Shown in pieces: positions 26,069 to 35,699 of a stretch of 64,000 bases of DNA (position 1 is its first letter; each line of letters begins with the position of its first letter). The stretch is taken from assembly GCA_014529385.2 (NCBI GenBank), contig CM043960.1, positions 29,481,396-29,545,395 on the forward strand, given 5' to 3'. A program made the position numbers and the translations under genes. Source of the stretch: Adiantum capillus-veneris (taxonomy: Eukaryota; Streptophyta; Polypodiopsida; Polypodiales; Pteridaceae). Below the pieces are notes generated by a model that ran no database searches, was not told the DNA's origin, and was given only the letters and a program-made list of their open reading frames with translations.

Positions 26069-26312
26069 GGATCACGAGAGGTGGCCAAGGGGAAGAGCGT
26101 AGAAAAGGCAAAGGCAATGGCGATCTGTTTTTTCTACTTGAAGATGGAGATGGTGACTGCAAGGGTGATCGGCATCTGACTCTAAAAACAGGATCACGAG
26201 AGCTGGCCAAGGGGAAGAGCGCAGAAAAGGCAAAGACAACGGCAATCTGTTTGTTCTACTTGGAGATGGAGATGGCTACTGCAAGGGTGATCGGCGTCTG
26301 ACTCTAAACTGT
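26069..26312. repeat. Tandem duplication, 122-bp unit
   Basis: 'ggatcacgagag.tggccaag' recurs at 26069 and 26191, and both copies end 'cggc.tctgactctaaa'. Upstream at about 26005 is a short GGCGAT run. No gene is called across it. Confidence 0.85.
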
Positions 26313-26754
26313 CACTCGAAAAAGGCACGTGGGTTGCGCTCACAAGGACAACTAGTAATAAATGGGCTCAGATTCCCATGCAGTATGATCTACCAACCAT
26401 AATCTCGGGTGTAATCATGCGCATAAGTGAAGTTGTTACCCTCGTCGAGGTAAGCATTCTAATTTAGAGGCAATACCCCCGCCAATTATTTTAACTATAT
26501 ATACCTTCGCCCCAGATGAGCGCTCTTCTGCCTCTTTTCGTATCCTCTACTACCCATCATTTTAACTCTACCCCCGTCGACGCTATGCGGTAAGCAAACC
26601 ATCTCTTTTGTGCTCCCAACCCTTTTTGCACATCGCCTCTTACTCTCTAGTGCTCCTCCTTTTTGCGCATCCTCCTCTTACTCGTGTTCTGCAGTGCTTT
26701 AGTGACACAGAACTCTACACACAGTGAAGAGGTGTGCTACTACACTTTTGTGCA

Positions 26755-28520
26755 CTTGTATTTTGTGTAGTCCGTACCAAGCAAATAAGGTAAGGTAAAC
26801 CCTGTTTGTTGCACATGTTCGCTTGGTACCGACCATCGTCTTTATTAATGATGTTTGCTATTACACTTTTCTGAGGTCAATACCAAGAAAATAAGGGAAG
26901 GTAAACTTTGTTCAATGCACCTATTCGCTTGGTACTGACCTCGGAAAATATAAATGATGTTTGCTATTACACTTTTCTAAGGTCAGTACTAAGCAAATAA
27001 GGGAAGGTAAACCTTGTTTGTTGCACCTGTTTTTTTTAATACCAAATACGCGTTTTGAATTTATAAAAGAGAAGAAAAATACAACTTAACACCCATGGAG
27101 GGGTATGAGAGTTAGAAAACACTAGGGATAGGCCCAAAGGCCAAATTTCAGACTTTACAAAAGTGGTCTACTAATTTTTGGGGGATACAACTGGCAATAA
27201 ACAGGTAGAAGTTAATCCATTTTCTTCACAGTCAGTCTATCTCTTCCTGAAGCTTGTTGGCAAAGATTTAGGGCTTCCTCATATTTACTGGCTAGCTCAA
27301 GCACTTCATCCTTCATCTCCTGTACCCAATTATAGATAACATCTAGAGAGCCATTCTCGGCGAGCAATCCTTGCAGGTCTTCAACCTTTCTTGCATCCAG
27401 AGAGTCTTTGAGGATTGAGAATCTGTGCCTGTAGATCCTCATTTGTTCTAGCTTGAGGTTAGCATCCTGCACATAGCATCCAACAAATAAGATCTTCAAA
27501 CTAGGAGCTTGAAAATTGGGAACGAAAAGGAAAGAATTTCTGAGCTTCCAAGGGTTGGTACTAAGGGGGAAAGGATGGGGGTGTTGGTTTGGTAGTTGAG
27601 GCAGGCAAAATTACCAACGGTTTACCTCGAGGATTGAATCCCCGTGTTGATAGCATCCACTCTCGGGCTGTGTCGGTGGAGAACGATAAGGGTACCATCG
27701 GGCGAGGATAAAAGGGGAACCTCATGAGGAGGCCCCGGATGCGGTCCTGCTGGCACTGCGGGAGTGTCCCTTGGAAAGGCATCACCACTTTTTCAAGCTT
27801 CCTGTAGTTGCTCTGCGAAACCTTGAGGGAGGTTCTGAAAAAACTGCTGGTTAAATAGACTAGACGGACATGCCTGAAAAGCAAGGCCTAGGTTATGGCT
27901 GATGAGTGGTCTATGAGGCGGTGGGTTGGAGTACCGCCATGCGTTTTCATGAAAGGTAGACGTGGGAGGGAGAAGCAGTGGTACCACCCCCCTAGATTAG
28001 GGGAGGTGATGGGAGGGCACGACATGAAAGTTAGGTCAGCATGGACTCATCTTGAGTTCACTGGAGCTCTCGTTCGTCTACTTCACATTGGTATTTTGTT
28101 GCACCTGTTTGCTTGCTATTACACTTTTATGAGGTCAGTACCAAGCAAATAAGGGAAGGAAAACTCTATTCGATGCACCTGTTCGCTTGGTATTGACCTC
28201 AAAAAATATAAATGATGTTTGCTATTACACTTTTCTGAGGTCAATACCAAGCGAATAATGGAAGGCAAACTCTGTTCGATGCACCTGTTCGCTTGGTATT
28301 GACCTCAGAAAATATGAATGATGTTTGCTATTGCACTTTTCTGAGGTCAGTACCAAGCGAATAAGGGAAGGCAAACTAAGTTCCATGCACCTGTTCGCTA
28401 GGTACTGACCTCGAAAAATATAAATGATGTTTGCTATTACACTTTTCTGAGGTCAGTACCAAGCAAATAAGGGAAGGCAAACTTTGTTCAATGCACATGT
28501 TCGCTTGGTACTAACCTTTT
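26755..28520. repeat. Tandem array of about seven hairpins (period about 107 bp), split by a 1.06-kb insertion
   Basis: Each unit is an inverted pair: GAGGTCARTACCAAGCGAATAAGG, about 25 bases including 'TTGTTCRATGCAC', then TTCGCTTGGTACTGACCTC, followed by 'aaatgatgtttgctattaca'. Stems lie near 26770-26834, 26874-26943, 26979 onward (interrupted), 28129-28203, 28234-28308, 28345-28412 and 28452-28516. The arm core is shared with the hairpins at 25.1-25.6 kb and 29.8-30.0 kb. Confidence 0.85.
27033..28095 (-). mobile_element. Poly(A)-tailed retroposed insertion with coiled-coil ORF
   Basis: The 15-bp sequence TTGTTGCACCTGTTT occurs at both edges (27018-27032 and 28096-28110). On the left it runs into a T-run, which is the poly(A) tail of a minus-strand copy. 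Direct repeats plus a tail indicate LINE-mediated insertion. Inside, a minus ORF at 27212-27499 encodes a heptad-like acidic helix ('NWVQEMKDEVLELASKYEEA'). Further upstream, Pro/Phe-rich frames (27561-27987) shift between phases. The parent is not recognised. It could be a processed pseudogene or a short non-autonomous retroposon. Confidence 0.7.
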
Positions 28521-28584
28521 GTGAAATCTTAAGTCCCTTGTGATGACAAATGACATGTCGTTTTCTGTTATGCTATTTGTAGAG

Positions 28585-29022
28585 ATGCCTCATGTAAAGG
28601 CCATGCCTAGAAGGGCAACATGTGACTCTTTGAATGCTCAAGCAAGAAGACGCCGATATGAGGCGCACAAAGGTGTACTGCAAGAGCTGCAAAGGATCGA
28701 ACGACACATTCAACCGGTTGTTCCACGTCTTCCTTTCCAGCGAGTAGTACGAGAGATTTGCGAGCAGTGGAGAGTTGGCATGCGAAGGGCCAACAATGCA
28801 CTTCTCTGCCTTCAAGAAATTGCATAAGACTACCTCATTGAATTCTTCACTGATGGATATATACTGGCTGCCCATGCACATCGTGTAACTATCATGCCGC
28901 GGGACTTTGACACTCTTCGGAGGCTGAGCTTCCGCTACGATGGGTTGCTTCAGCCAGTACCTATCCGGGATATGAGAACAATGGATATTCTGAACATTCC
29001 CCATCTCCATCCTCGTGTATGA
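28585..29022 (+). pseudogene. Histone H3-like fold encoded inside the transposon
   Basis: From ATG 28585, after ..TATTTGTAG, the 145-codon frame reads like the H3 core: 'PVVPRLPFQRVVREICEQW' (canonical H3 has LPFQRLVREI at the alpha-1 end), 'NNALLCLQEIA' for alpha 2, a TAA at 28825-28827 exactly where H3 has Glu, then 'DYLIEFFTDGYILAAHAHRV' and 'TIMPRDFDTLRRL' for alpha 3. Alpha 1, 2 and 3 are in the right order and spacing. The N-terminal tail with its modifiable lysines is absent (about 20 unrelated basic residues instead), and a ~35-residue C-terminal extension is added. Past the TGA at 29020-29022 the same frame continues as a basic linker ('RAGLNSRRTRSRVKRN'), so it may be the head of a fusion with the downstream acidic/Ulp1 region. 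Confidence 0.75.
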
Positions 29023-29102
29023 CAGATAGAGCCTTCTAGGGCTGGATTAAACAGTAGAAGGACACGATCACGGGTCAAGAGAAACGACACAGATAGCAGG
29101 TT

Positions 29103-29560
29103 GTGCCAGCCTCAGAGGGGCATGAGCAAGCCAAGATGGACCCCGAGGCAGTCATGGAAGAAATAGAGATAGTTATGGAGGAGCCAGCTAGACCCCAAAA
29201 TGAGCAAGGCATGGAGGATCCGGAGCCAGTAAGGGAGGACAACAATGAGGGGCATGAGCAGGCCAGGGCCGAGAGGAATGATACAGATGGGCAGGCTGAT
29301 GAGGGGCATGAGCAGGCTAGGGTGGACCTTGAGGCATTTATGGAGGAACCAATATTGAACGAAAATGAGCAAGGCATGGAGGATCCGGAGCCTGTGCCGA
29401 TAAGGGAGGATCCTATTCCTGTAAGGGAGGACCCTGTGCCTGTTATTACGGAGGAGCCTGAGGCAGTCTCACGGATAAACCTCAAGAAAGTAAAGGGAAA
29501 GGCTCTGCTTCACAAGGGCCATCCAACAAGGAGCCTTTATCAGATGAGTCAATTATTTTA
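29103..29560 (+). pseudogene. Acidic repeat region between the H3-like fold and the Ulp1 protease
   Basis: The open frame carries two imperfect copies of a Glu/Asp/Pro-rich unit with 'EGHEQA', 'ERNDTDGQADEG' and 'NEQGMEDPEPV', plus a short 'IREDPIPVREDPVPV' run. The words 'RNDTD' also occur just upstream in the H3 frame. That ties the two regions together across a frameshift. It is a disordered linker, with no enzymatic motif. Confidence 0.65.
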
Positions 29561-30895
29561 GAGCAAATCAACGAAGAGAACGAAGAGGAGTTGCAAGTTC
29601 TGATCAACGGGACCTCTGCATACACATATACTGTTGCCTGGAAGTCAGAGGAGGGCTGCATTTTCAACCTCGATCAACAAGACTTCCTGTGCATGCGTAG
29701 TTTCACCAACTCCAACGCAATGGATGAGGTCGTCAACATTGCTTTGTGGTACTTCTCAAGCTCTTTATAAGTCACGGTTGGTTCATTAAATTGCTCACTA
29801 CCAAGATATGGGTCAATACTAAGCGAGTCAGTGGCTTATGGAATTGGATAGTGATACCACTCGCTCGGTATTGACCCATGTCTTCGCGACAGTCGTCAAC
29901 GTTGTTGTGTTACGTGTCAAGTTTTTTTTTATAAGTCACGCTTGGTTCATTAGATGGCTCACTACCGCTAAGACATGGGTCAATACCAAGCAAATCAGTG
30001 GCTTATGGAATTCGATAGCTGCCCCAGTCGCTCGGTATTGACTCATGGGTTTGTGGCAGTGACAGCCCGGTGAAATATCTTAAGTCTAATCTCTGCCATT
30101 GATTCATGTTAGGAACGCTATCTCGCTTCTGCCCCCTGAGGTTCAAAACAAAACATACGTAATAGATCCGCTGATATCGCCTATGCTGTAGAAAAATGGA
30201 TTTTTTTTTTGGGCTTTGATGGGCTGGTTTAGCAGAGTCAACTTTGATCTAGCATGCTTTCTGGTCACTGCATACAATCAATCGTGAGTTTCTTCTTGCC
30301 TTGTAAAAACCATGTTGCATTTAAGATCTTTCTCCTCATCTTTGATGGTTTTGGTGTAGTGATCATTGGAGTCTGTTGTTATTTGACATTGAAGATAAGA
30401 TTGTCTACTATGCAAACTCCGAGCAAAGTAGGGTGTTTCACGGTTGTGTAAAAACATAAGGCACATCTGGGGACATTTGGAAGTAGTGTCTCTTTGTAAT
30501 GTGTTACTCACTCAAGTGGTTATGTATGTAGTGCCGCGAAAAAACTTGTATGCTGTGTAGAGCATGTTTTGTTAGAACATGATCTAGGGAATACTATCCG
30601 GCACAAACGGGTAACCGTGCCCACGCAGGTTGATGACTATAGCTGTGGCTGGCGAACTTGTTTGAATGCCTTGTTGCTCCTCAGTCAAATTTTGGATGTA
30701 CTGAACGTAAGTAATCATGCTGTTTCATTGTTTGCTGCAACGTTTGTATTAAAAGAAGCAACATCTTTACTTACTTTCCTATTATCACGCTTCTATAGGA
30801 ACTTCAATTACATAACTACACCCCCAACGATGTGCGACATTTTTTATTATAATCTCGGTAAACAGACGTACAAGAGAGGAAGGGGCGAGATCTGA
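29500..30895 (+). pseudogene. Ulp1/C48-type cysteine protease
   Basis: The N-terminal part in one frame has 'EEGCIFNLDQQDFLCMRSFT' (to about 29768). A hairpin-filled intron follows, to ..ATGTTAG near 30111. Then come 'ISLLPPEVQNKTYVIDPLIS', 'DHWSLLLFDIEDKIVYYANS' with the likely catalytic His at 30364-30366, and 'PTQVDDYSCGWRTCLNALLL' with the catalytic Cys at 30644-30646 and the oxyanion-hole Gln before it. The His/Gln/Cys order and spacing fit Ulp1/SENP de-SUMOylating proteases, which act on SUMO or related isopeptide bonds. The usual Asp after YY is Asn-like here ('YYANS'). Frames change several times and stops intervene. Confidence 0.8.
29770..30055. repeat. Two tandem hairpin units within the protease intron
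   Basis: Copies of about 160 bases begin 'ataagtcacg.ttggttcatt' at about 29767 and 29931. Each pairs ATGGGTCAATACCAAGCRA with TCGCTCGGTATTGACYCAT (29802-29881 and 29970-30049). The arm core matches the hairpins at 25-28.5 kb. Confidence 0.8.
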
Positions 30896-30917
30896 GGAGT
30901 TCTAACAGGCTTGCGTT

Positions 30918-31331
30918 AACAAAATGACGCAGCGCTACAATCAGACTCAAGAAGACGTTTGAAATATGCAAGAAGCAATAAATCAATATTATGCAAAGGC
31001 CGCAGGAGTAGAGAAATGGGCTACATGTCGACGGCAAGAGCAAAAACAAAGGGAAGCTTCACAGGTGCAAGATACATGGGAAGCCATGGAAGAGGCCCAT
31101 GATTTTGAATGACGTGAAAGGATGCCCGAGACCAGCATCCCCAGAGGCATAAGTAGCAGCAACCGGGGCAGAGGGCAGGGGAGCGGTGGCAGCAACTGGG
31201 GGAGAGGGCAGGGGACCAGTGGCAGCAACTGGGGGAGAGGGCAGGGGACCAACCGGGGGAGAGGACAAGGGACCAATGGCACAAACCGGGGGAGAGGACA
31301 AGGGAGCAATAACAGAGAAAGGGAGCAATAA
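30918..31331 (+). pseudogene. RG-rich ORF of the element
   Basis: One frame from ATG 30918: a Gln/Glu-rich helical part ('QQINQYYAKAAG', 'EQKQREASQVQDTWEAMEEA'), then five copies of a 'NxGRGQG(T/S)' unit, ending at TAA. Two TGA codons interrupt it. Both would be CGA (Arg) with one C-to-T change, as expected from 5-methylcytosine deamination. RG repeats often bind RNA or single-stranded nucleic acid. No enzyme domain is seen. Confidence 0.55.
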
Positions 31332-31618
31332 CTTGTATACATCTTGATAGAAACAACACAATTTGTAAAGCTTTGAGACAATGAAAAGTGTACATTTTTT
31401 AAACATTTATTGAGCACCACAAAATGTATTAGTCATTTTGATGAGTACATGGTTTGCATGGCATCAAAGCTCATTGCGTGCACAAGGTATGTGACCTAGC
31501 TTCTGGTGGAAGCAATTAAGTGAAGTGCATTTGTGAGTGACTCCTTGCACAATGTTGTTTTCTCCTTGCGTCTTGGAACCTGAAAAGAAGAAAAAGTTAG
31601 ATTCTATGTCTTAATGTA

Positions 31619-32907
31619 TTAAAGAAAATCTAAATTCATCCATTTAGTAAGCACCTTTCTGTTGTTGAGACTGAATGCATACAATTCCGGCAAAAGTGAA
31701 AGTTTTTCACATGTAAGATCTAGCCTAAGCTGTGCAAGAGTTGTGCTTGACATTGTCTCCATCACAGTAAGTAGGCTATCTCGAAAGTAGAGCTCCATTG
31801 ATAAAGGTTTGTTCTTGAGGCTAGACTCTGTATCTTGGTCGAGTGGAATAAGCTGCCCACTAAGAAGATGATATCTAAAATAGTAAAACAACACTATGAA
31901 ATTTTGAGAGCTTATAATGAACTTGCAAATTATGGACTTCTGTTGCAAGATACAAATTTTGATCTGTGATTGTTTCCTATCCCAATTATCATCTAAAAAG
32001 TCCAAAGAGCTCTCAGACTTGCGAATGAACATTGTTGTGGTAGTTCTTATTTGCTCATCGAAGAAAAATCTACAAACACTTCAAGAGGCATAAATAATGC
32101 GAGCCGAACTATTTTTGTGGCAATTGAATACTTGAGGGACTTTTGTATATCCTGAAACAACTTATTCCTAAAGCTTTCACTAGTTTGTGAAGCTGGCAAA
32201 AACCAATCCTTGCTGTCAAAGGATGGAAGCGACAAAGGAGCTACACGACCCCAACCAATGGAAGTTCTCGGTTCCACATATGACATATCATAAAAGAATA
32301 TTCAATTATTTGCAAGTTCCTTGTGTTATCTTCCTCGGTACATTTGCTCACCAATAAATGCATGGAAAGCATCAAAAATCCCAACTATGCTCTCAACTGG
32401 TTGCCAATCTATCCTATTCGATGGATAAATATATGAAACATACCAAAGATGATATCCACCACTTAACCTTCGAATATAATCACGCACTAAGTGAGATGCC
32501 CAAAATAACTTACAGTTGGGTCGATGCCTTGGAAAACTTGGAGGAGATGTTTGCAACCTTAAGTCTGCATGTTGGAAAGCATGTTGTATGAGGACCTCTT
32601 TCACCTGCTTGCTTTGTGCACACACTTTAAACTCTTTAACTTGTCCCTTGAAAGACTCAACGAAATCATTGCATTGCCTTCTCTTCCTCCTCCTACTTTG
32701 CAGTAGAACCCAACTTCTGATAGTTATTCGAGATGGTATCCATGCTTGATCATCTATAGTATAACTGTTAAAAATGCTAACAGAGTCAATGATAGTGCTA
32801 GGCCTTCGAGAAGTAGTCATGGTGTGCACTAGAATACACAGAAAGGTTAGTGCAAATATGAAAAAGGGAAGAAGTTTTGAGAGGGAAGTAGAGCTACTCA
32901 AAGTCAT
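31619..32907 (-). pseudogene. Second minus-strand element gene, unknown function
   Basis: Open minus-strand segments: 32907-32326 (with 'IIDSVSIFNSYTIDDQAWIP', 'SRRRKRRQCNDFVESFKGQV' and 'GIFDAFHAFIGEQMYRGR'), 32286-32047 ('WGRVAPLSLPSFDSKDWFLP', 'KIVRLALFMPLEVFVDFSS') and 32032-31619 ('LRLDLTCEKLSLLPELYAFS'). The composition looks coding and the junctions have plausible GT/AG pairs, but I recognise no domain. It converges on the RG-rich ORF, repeating the arrangement of the left half of the element. Confidence 0.45.
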
Positions 32908-33148
32908 ATTTGGGCGGGAACATAGATACTAGATAGAGTCTTCAATGAAAGTTCTGAAATTCATCGGTACAGAGTTAGTACGACTTATGGCATTTATGCC
33001 TTGAAAGCATGAAATTGTGCAATTTGATGAACAAAAATAATATTTTCTCCCTTTTTTCTAAAAGATCTTGGCTCCAAAATGTCGATTCTCAACGTAACGT
33101 TAGCCTCTTCCTCATTGGTCGAGCGCCACTCTCTCTCTAGAACTGAAA

Positions 33149-33179
33149 GGCCCAAAAGTGAGTCCAACTTTCTCCTAAT
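33149..33179 (-). repeat. Right terminal inverted repeat
   Basis: Reverse complement of the left repeat over all 31 bases. The Gypsy polypurine tract and 3' LTR start within 35 bases to the right. Confidence 0.85.
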
Positions 33180-33194
33180 GGGATAACTATGATT

Positions 33195-33207
33195 TCAAGA
33201 GAGAGGT
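33195..33207 (+). other. Polypurine tract of the Gypsy element
   Basis: TCAAGAGAGAGG lies directly before the second LTR (TG at 33210). That is the position of the plus-strand primer in LTR retrotransposons. Confidence 0.7.
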
Positions 33208-33209
33208 AA

Positions 33210-33594
33210 TGTCATAATAACTAATACCTAATTCTCCTAAATGATTTTCTCATGTTAAAATGATCATTTAATATGGGGAACTGCCAGGGGAGAAAAAGCT
33301 AGAATATTGGTTAAGCTGGCACACCGACCACAATAGGGATCCAAAGGAGGAAAAATAGGGATCCAAAAGAGGTGCCATCTGCAATGTGCAACAATGGGCT
33401 CCAAAGACCTTAGGGTTCAGCCCATCAAGACTTCCAAAATGCTAAGGTTCCAAAATTCAAAGGTTGTGTCCAATGGTCAAAAGCTTAGGAAATTGGATGC
33501 CTTGCGTGTGTCCCAAAAAGTCTTCCCAAAGTCCTACAAAGGAGGGGGCGAGCCCAAGAAGTAGGGGATGAGAGAGAAACTCATGCGCGCGCGT

Positions 33595-33636
<42 letters not shown>

Positions 33637-33768
33637 GCGCCCTTTACACAAAGGGAATGAGGGACACATGTCAGCTCCCTAGGCCAGATGCCCACAAGGT
33701 GTACTCAAATGCTATTGGATGGCCATGGAGGTGGACCAATGAGAATTAGGTTAGAATAAATCTAGATC
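33210..33768 (+). mobile_element. Truncated Gypsy LTR (first about 560 bp)
   Basis: It matches 13211-13840 apart from small differences and a shorter AC tract (33596-33635, preceded by GCGCGCGTGTAC). Similarity stops after 'taaatctag' at 33768. It is the 3' LTR of the left element. Because Gypsy pol in the same orientation follows at once, it may also have been the shared or 5' LTR of the next copy, with LTR end and gag deleted. Confidence 0.8.
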
Positions 33769-33861
33769 AATGGCTCCACTAATTAACAAAACCAATTCCT
33801 TGCACATCCATTATTGAGTCGTTTTTGGCCCTAATGTGTATGGACTCAAGCTTTAGACAAA

Positions 33862-34646
33862 GTAATGAAAAGTTCTCTTTCTTGCTACATGGTTTTTGTC
33901 AAAGAGTCTAAGGAAGATGCATGTGTTCCTAATGAAGTAAAAAATGAAACTAAAGAGGAGTTATAATTGTCTAGCTTCTTAACGAGTTTCAAGGTGTGTT
34001 TACGAATGACATTCCTATGGATTTAACTTCCAAAAGAGGACAAGATGATCATTCTATAGAAGTTATACCCAGTAGTTCACCTCCTAAACAAGACTTCTTA
34101 TTGCATCTCACCGTCTCAACAAGAGGAGATTATTATGAGGCAAGTGAACGAGCTTGTAGAAACAGAGATGTCTAGAGGCCTAGTTTATCTCCATTTTGTT
34201 CATCAATTCTACTAGTACAAAAGAAGGATGGTACTTATAGAATGTGTGTGGAATATTGGGTACTTAATCAGATAGCCATAAAGAAGGATAGAAGATCTCT
34301 TTGATAAGCTATATAGGGATCTACCTACTTTAGCAAAATAGATCGTAAAAGTGGTTATTGCCAGATAAGGATTGTGCCTGAAGGTATTCATAAGATGGCC
34401 TTTTGTACCGCATTTGGGCTATATGAAGTCTTGTTACTCCCTTTTGGGCTTAACAATGTGCCAGATGCCTTTAATTGAATGATGGAGAGGCTCTTTAGAT
34501 CCCATCCAAAGCTTCACAAGGGTGTTCTTTGACAACATTATTATCTACTCCAAGTCTATTGAGGAACACAAGAAACATCTTCAGGTAATATTTTAGGGTT
34601 TGAGAGATAATAAACTTTATATTCATAGAAATAAAAGTGAAATTTT
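33862..34646 (+). pseudogene. Second Gypsy pol relic, part 1 (protease-RT linker to RT)
   Basis: It aligns by eye with 17060-17830 of the left element: 'FVKESKEDACVPNE', 'SPSQQEEIIM', 'RYKKDGTYRMCVEY'-like text, 'SGYCQIRI', and 'FFDNIIIYSKSIEEHKKHLQ' for the catalytic box (second Asp changed to Asn). Frequent stops and indels. It is interrupted at 34646 by another LTR element. Confidence 0.75.
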
Positions 34647-34957
34647 TGTAGCTTTTCAGGTTATTTTCAGTTTTTTATAATGGAAAAAGGACATATACCT
34701 CTTCAAATTAGGATACGACGTTATACTGAGTATTGTAACGTTTTGACGTGAATGGGATGAAGGAGAAGAAGAGGCTTTACCAGTGTGTGATTCATTTTGT
34801 TTGCTCAGCTTTCAATTTTCAATCGCGAATCAGGTTCTTGAATATTTCTTGATTTCTGTTAATATATCACAAATTAAATGAACACGGAGTTAATAAATTG
34901 AATGCCACTAAGAAATGCTTATGCAATGTTTGTGAGTCCTCATAATCCCTAATAACA
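34647..34957 (+). repeat. 5' LTR of the gag-protease element
   Basis: 311 bases, TG..CA ends, similar along its length to 39648-40076. Shared blocks include 'ggttattttcagttttt', 'gaatgggatgaaggagaaga' and 'attgaatgcc'. No standard tRNA-iMet primer site follows (CTTGACGATCCTG instead). Confidence 0.8.
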
Positions 34958-35699
34958 CTTGACGATCCTGTCAATTGTGGAAAGGATTCTGTGGGCCAAT
35001 TGGGCAACGTGATTGATTAGGGCTAATGGAGACTAAACCTGATGAATTCTTAAAGAAATTCTCTAATTGGGTCACAGAGGAGGAGGAGATTGAAGAATAG
35101 AACAAAGCTGGTTTGGATACTTTAATTCATTGCTTGATGACATAAGACTCAACATTGCATTGAGGATCCATCAATAATGAGTCAGTAGGATACCATTTGG
35201 TGCCTACAATGCTCGTGAATACCTATCATTCTACTATCACAAGTCAAGTCATTCAATACCTGAGGTCTCAAAGAAGAAGTAGAAGGGGAAGGAGAGATGT
35301 ATTAATGACTCAAGGGAGTAGCCACCAAACATAACTTATGGCACCAAATTTGAGAGGAGAAGATGGGATTCTTGGTTGGAATCTCAAATATAGAGATCAA
35401 ATGGTAATTCAGGGGATGATAGTCCTGAAGTAGGGGTGATTACAGGCTTGCCACCTATTATGAGAGGACAGAGTCACAAGATTCCAACACTTCAAGTGGT
35501 TACCAAGAACAGGAGGTAGGGGAGAGTTCTTCATCTAAGCAAAGAGAGCAGGAAAGAACCCCAAAAGATCTTGAAAAGGTTGTCCATCAGCTGGTTGGAG
35601 TTCAAGAAGTTCATCAATTTTTGAGATCAAGAAGGCAATTAAGGTTTCAGGCACCCTCACTTCAGTTGCCACCATTAGCATCATTAACTTTTAACCCCT

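Larger units (their letters stand above)
20271..33179 (+). mobile_element. 12.9-kb DNA-transposon-like element with histone-H3-like and Ulp1 genes (unclassified)
   Basis: It is bounded by perfect 31-bp inverted repeats (20271-20301 and 33149-33179). It lies between the Gypsy pol end and the Gypsy polypurine tract, so it appears inserted in the retrotransposon. The interior holds no Gypsy sequence. It carries a transposase-like gene (+), a convergent minus gene, an H3-like/acidic/Ulp1 gene (+), an RG-rich ORF (+) and a second minus gene. I cannot find a convincing target-site duplication. A TA dinucleotide flanks GGAGAAAG on both sides, so a 2-bp TA duplication is possible. The ends do not read CACTA/CACTG. 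All its genes have stops or frameshifts. Ulp1-like proteases are known passengers of several plant and fungal transposons (MULE, CACTA, KDZ/Zisupton). Confidence 0.7.

Noticed and set aside
25794-26102. Ser-Leu and Arg-Glu rich open frames
   Set aside because: Translations of (GA)n. The same holds at 3831-4074, 41779-41967, 46501-46755, 46814-47092, 51670-51874 and 58973-59826.
29075-29485. Ser/Cys-rich minus-strand frame (136 codons)
   Set aside because: It is the reverse shadow of the acidic repeats on the plus strand.
30989-31420. Pro/Leu-rich minus-strand frames
   Set aside because: Reverse shadows of the RG repeats encoded on the plus strand.
20271-33179. CACTA or Mutator assignment of the 12.9-kb element
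   Set aside because: Ends do not begin CACTA/CACTG, no 9-bp duplication is seen, and no MULE or TNP2-type transposase motif was recognised with confidence.
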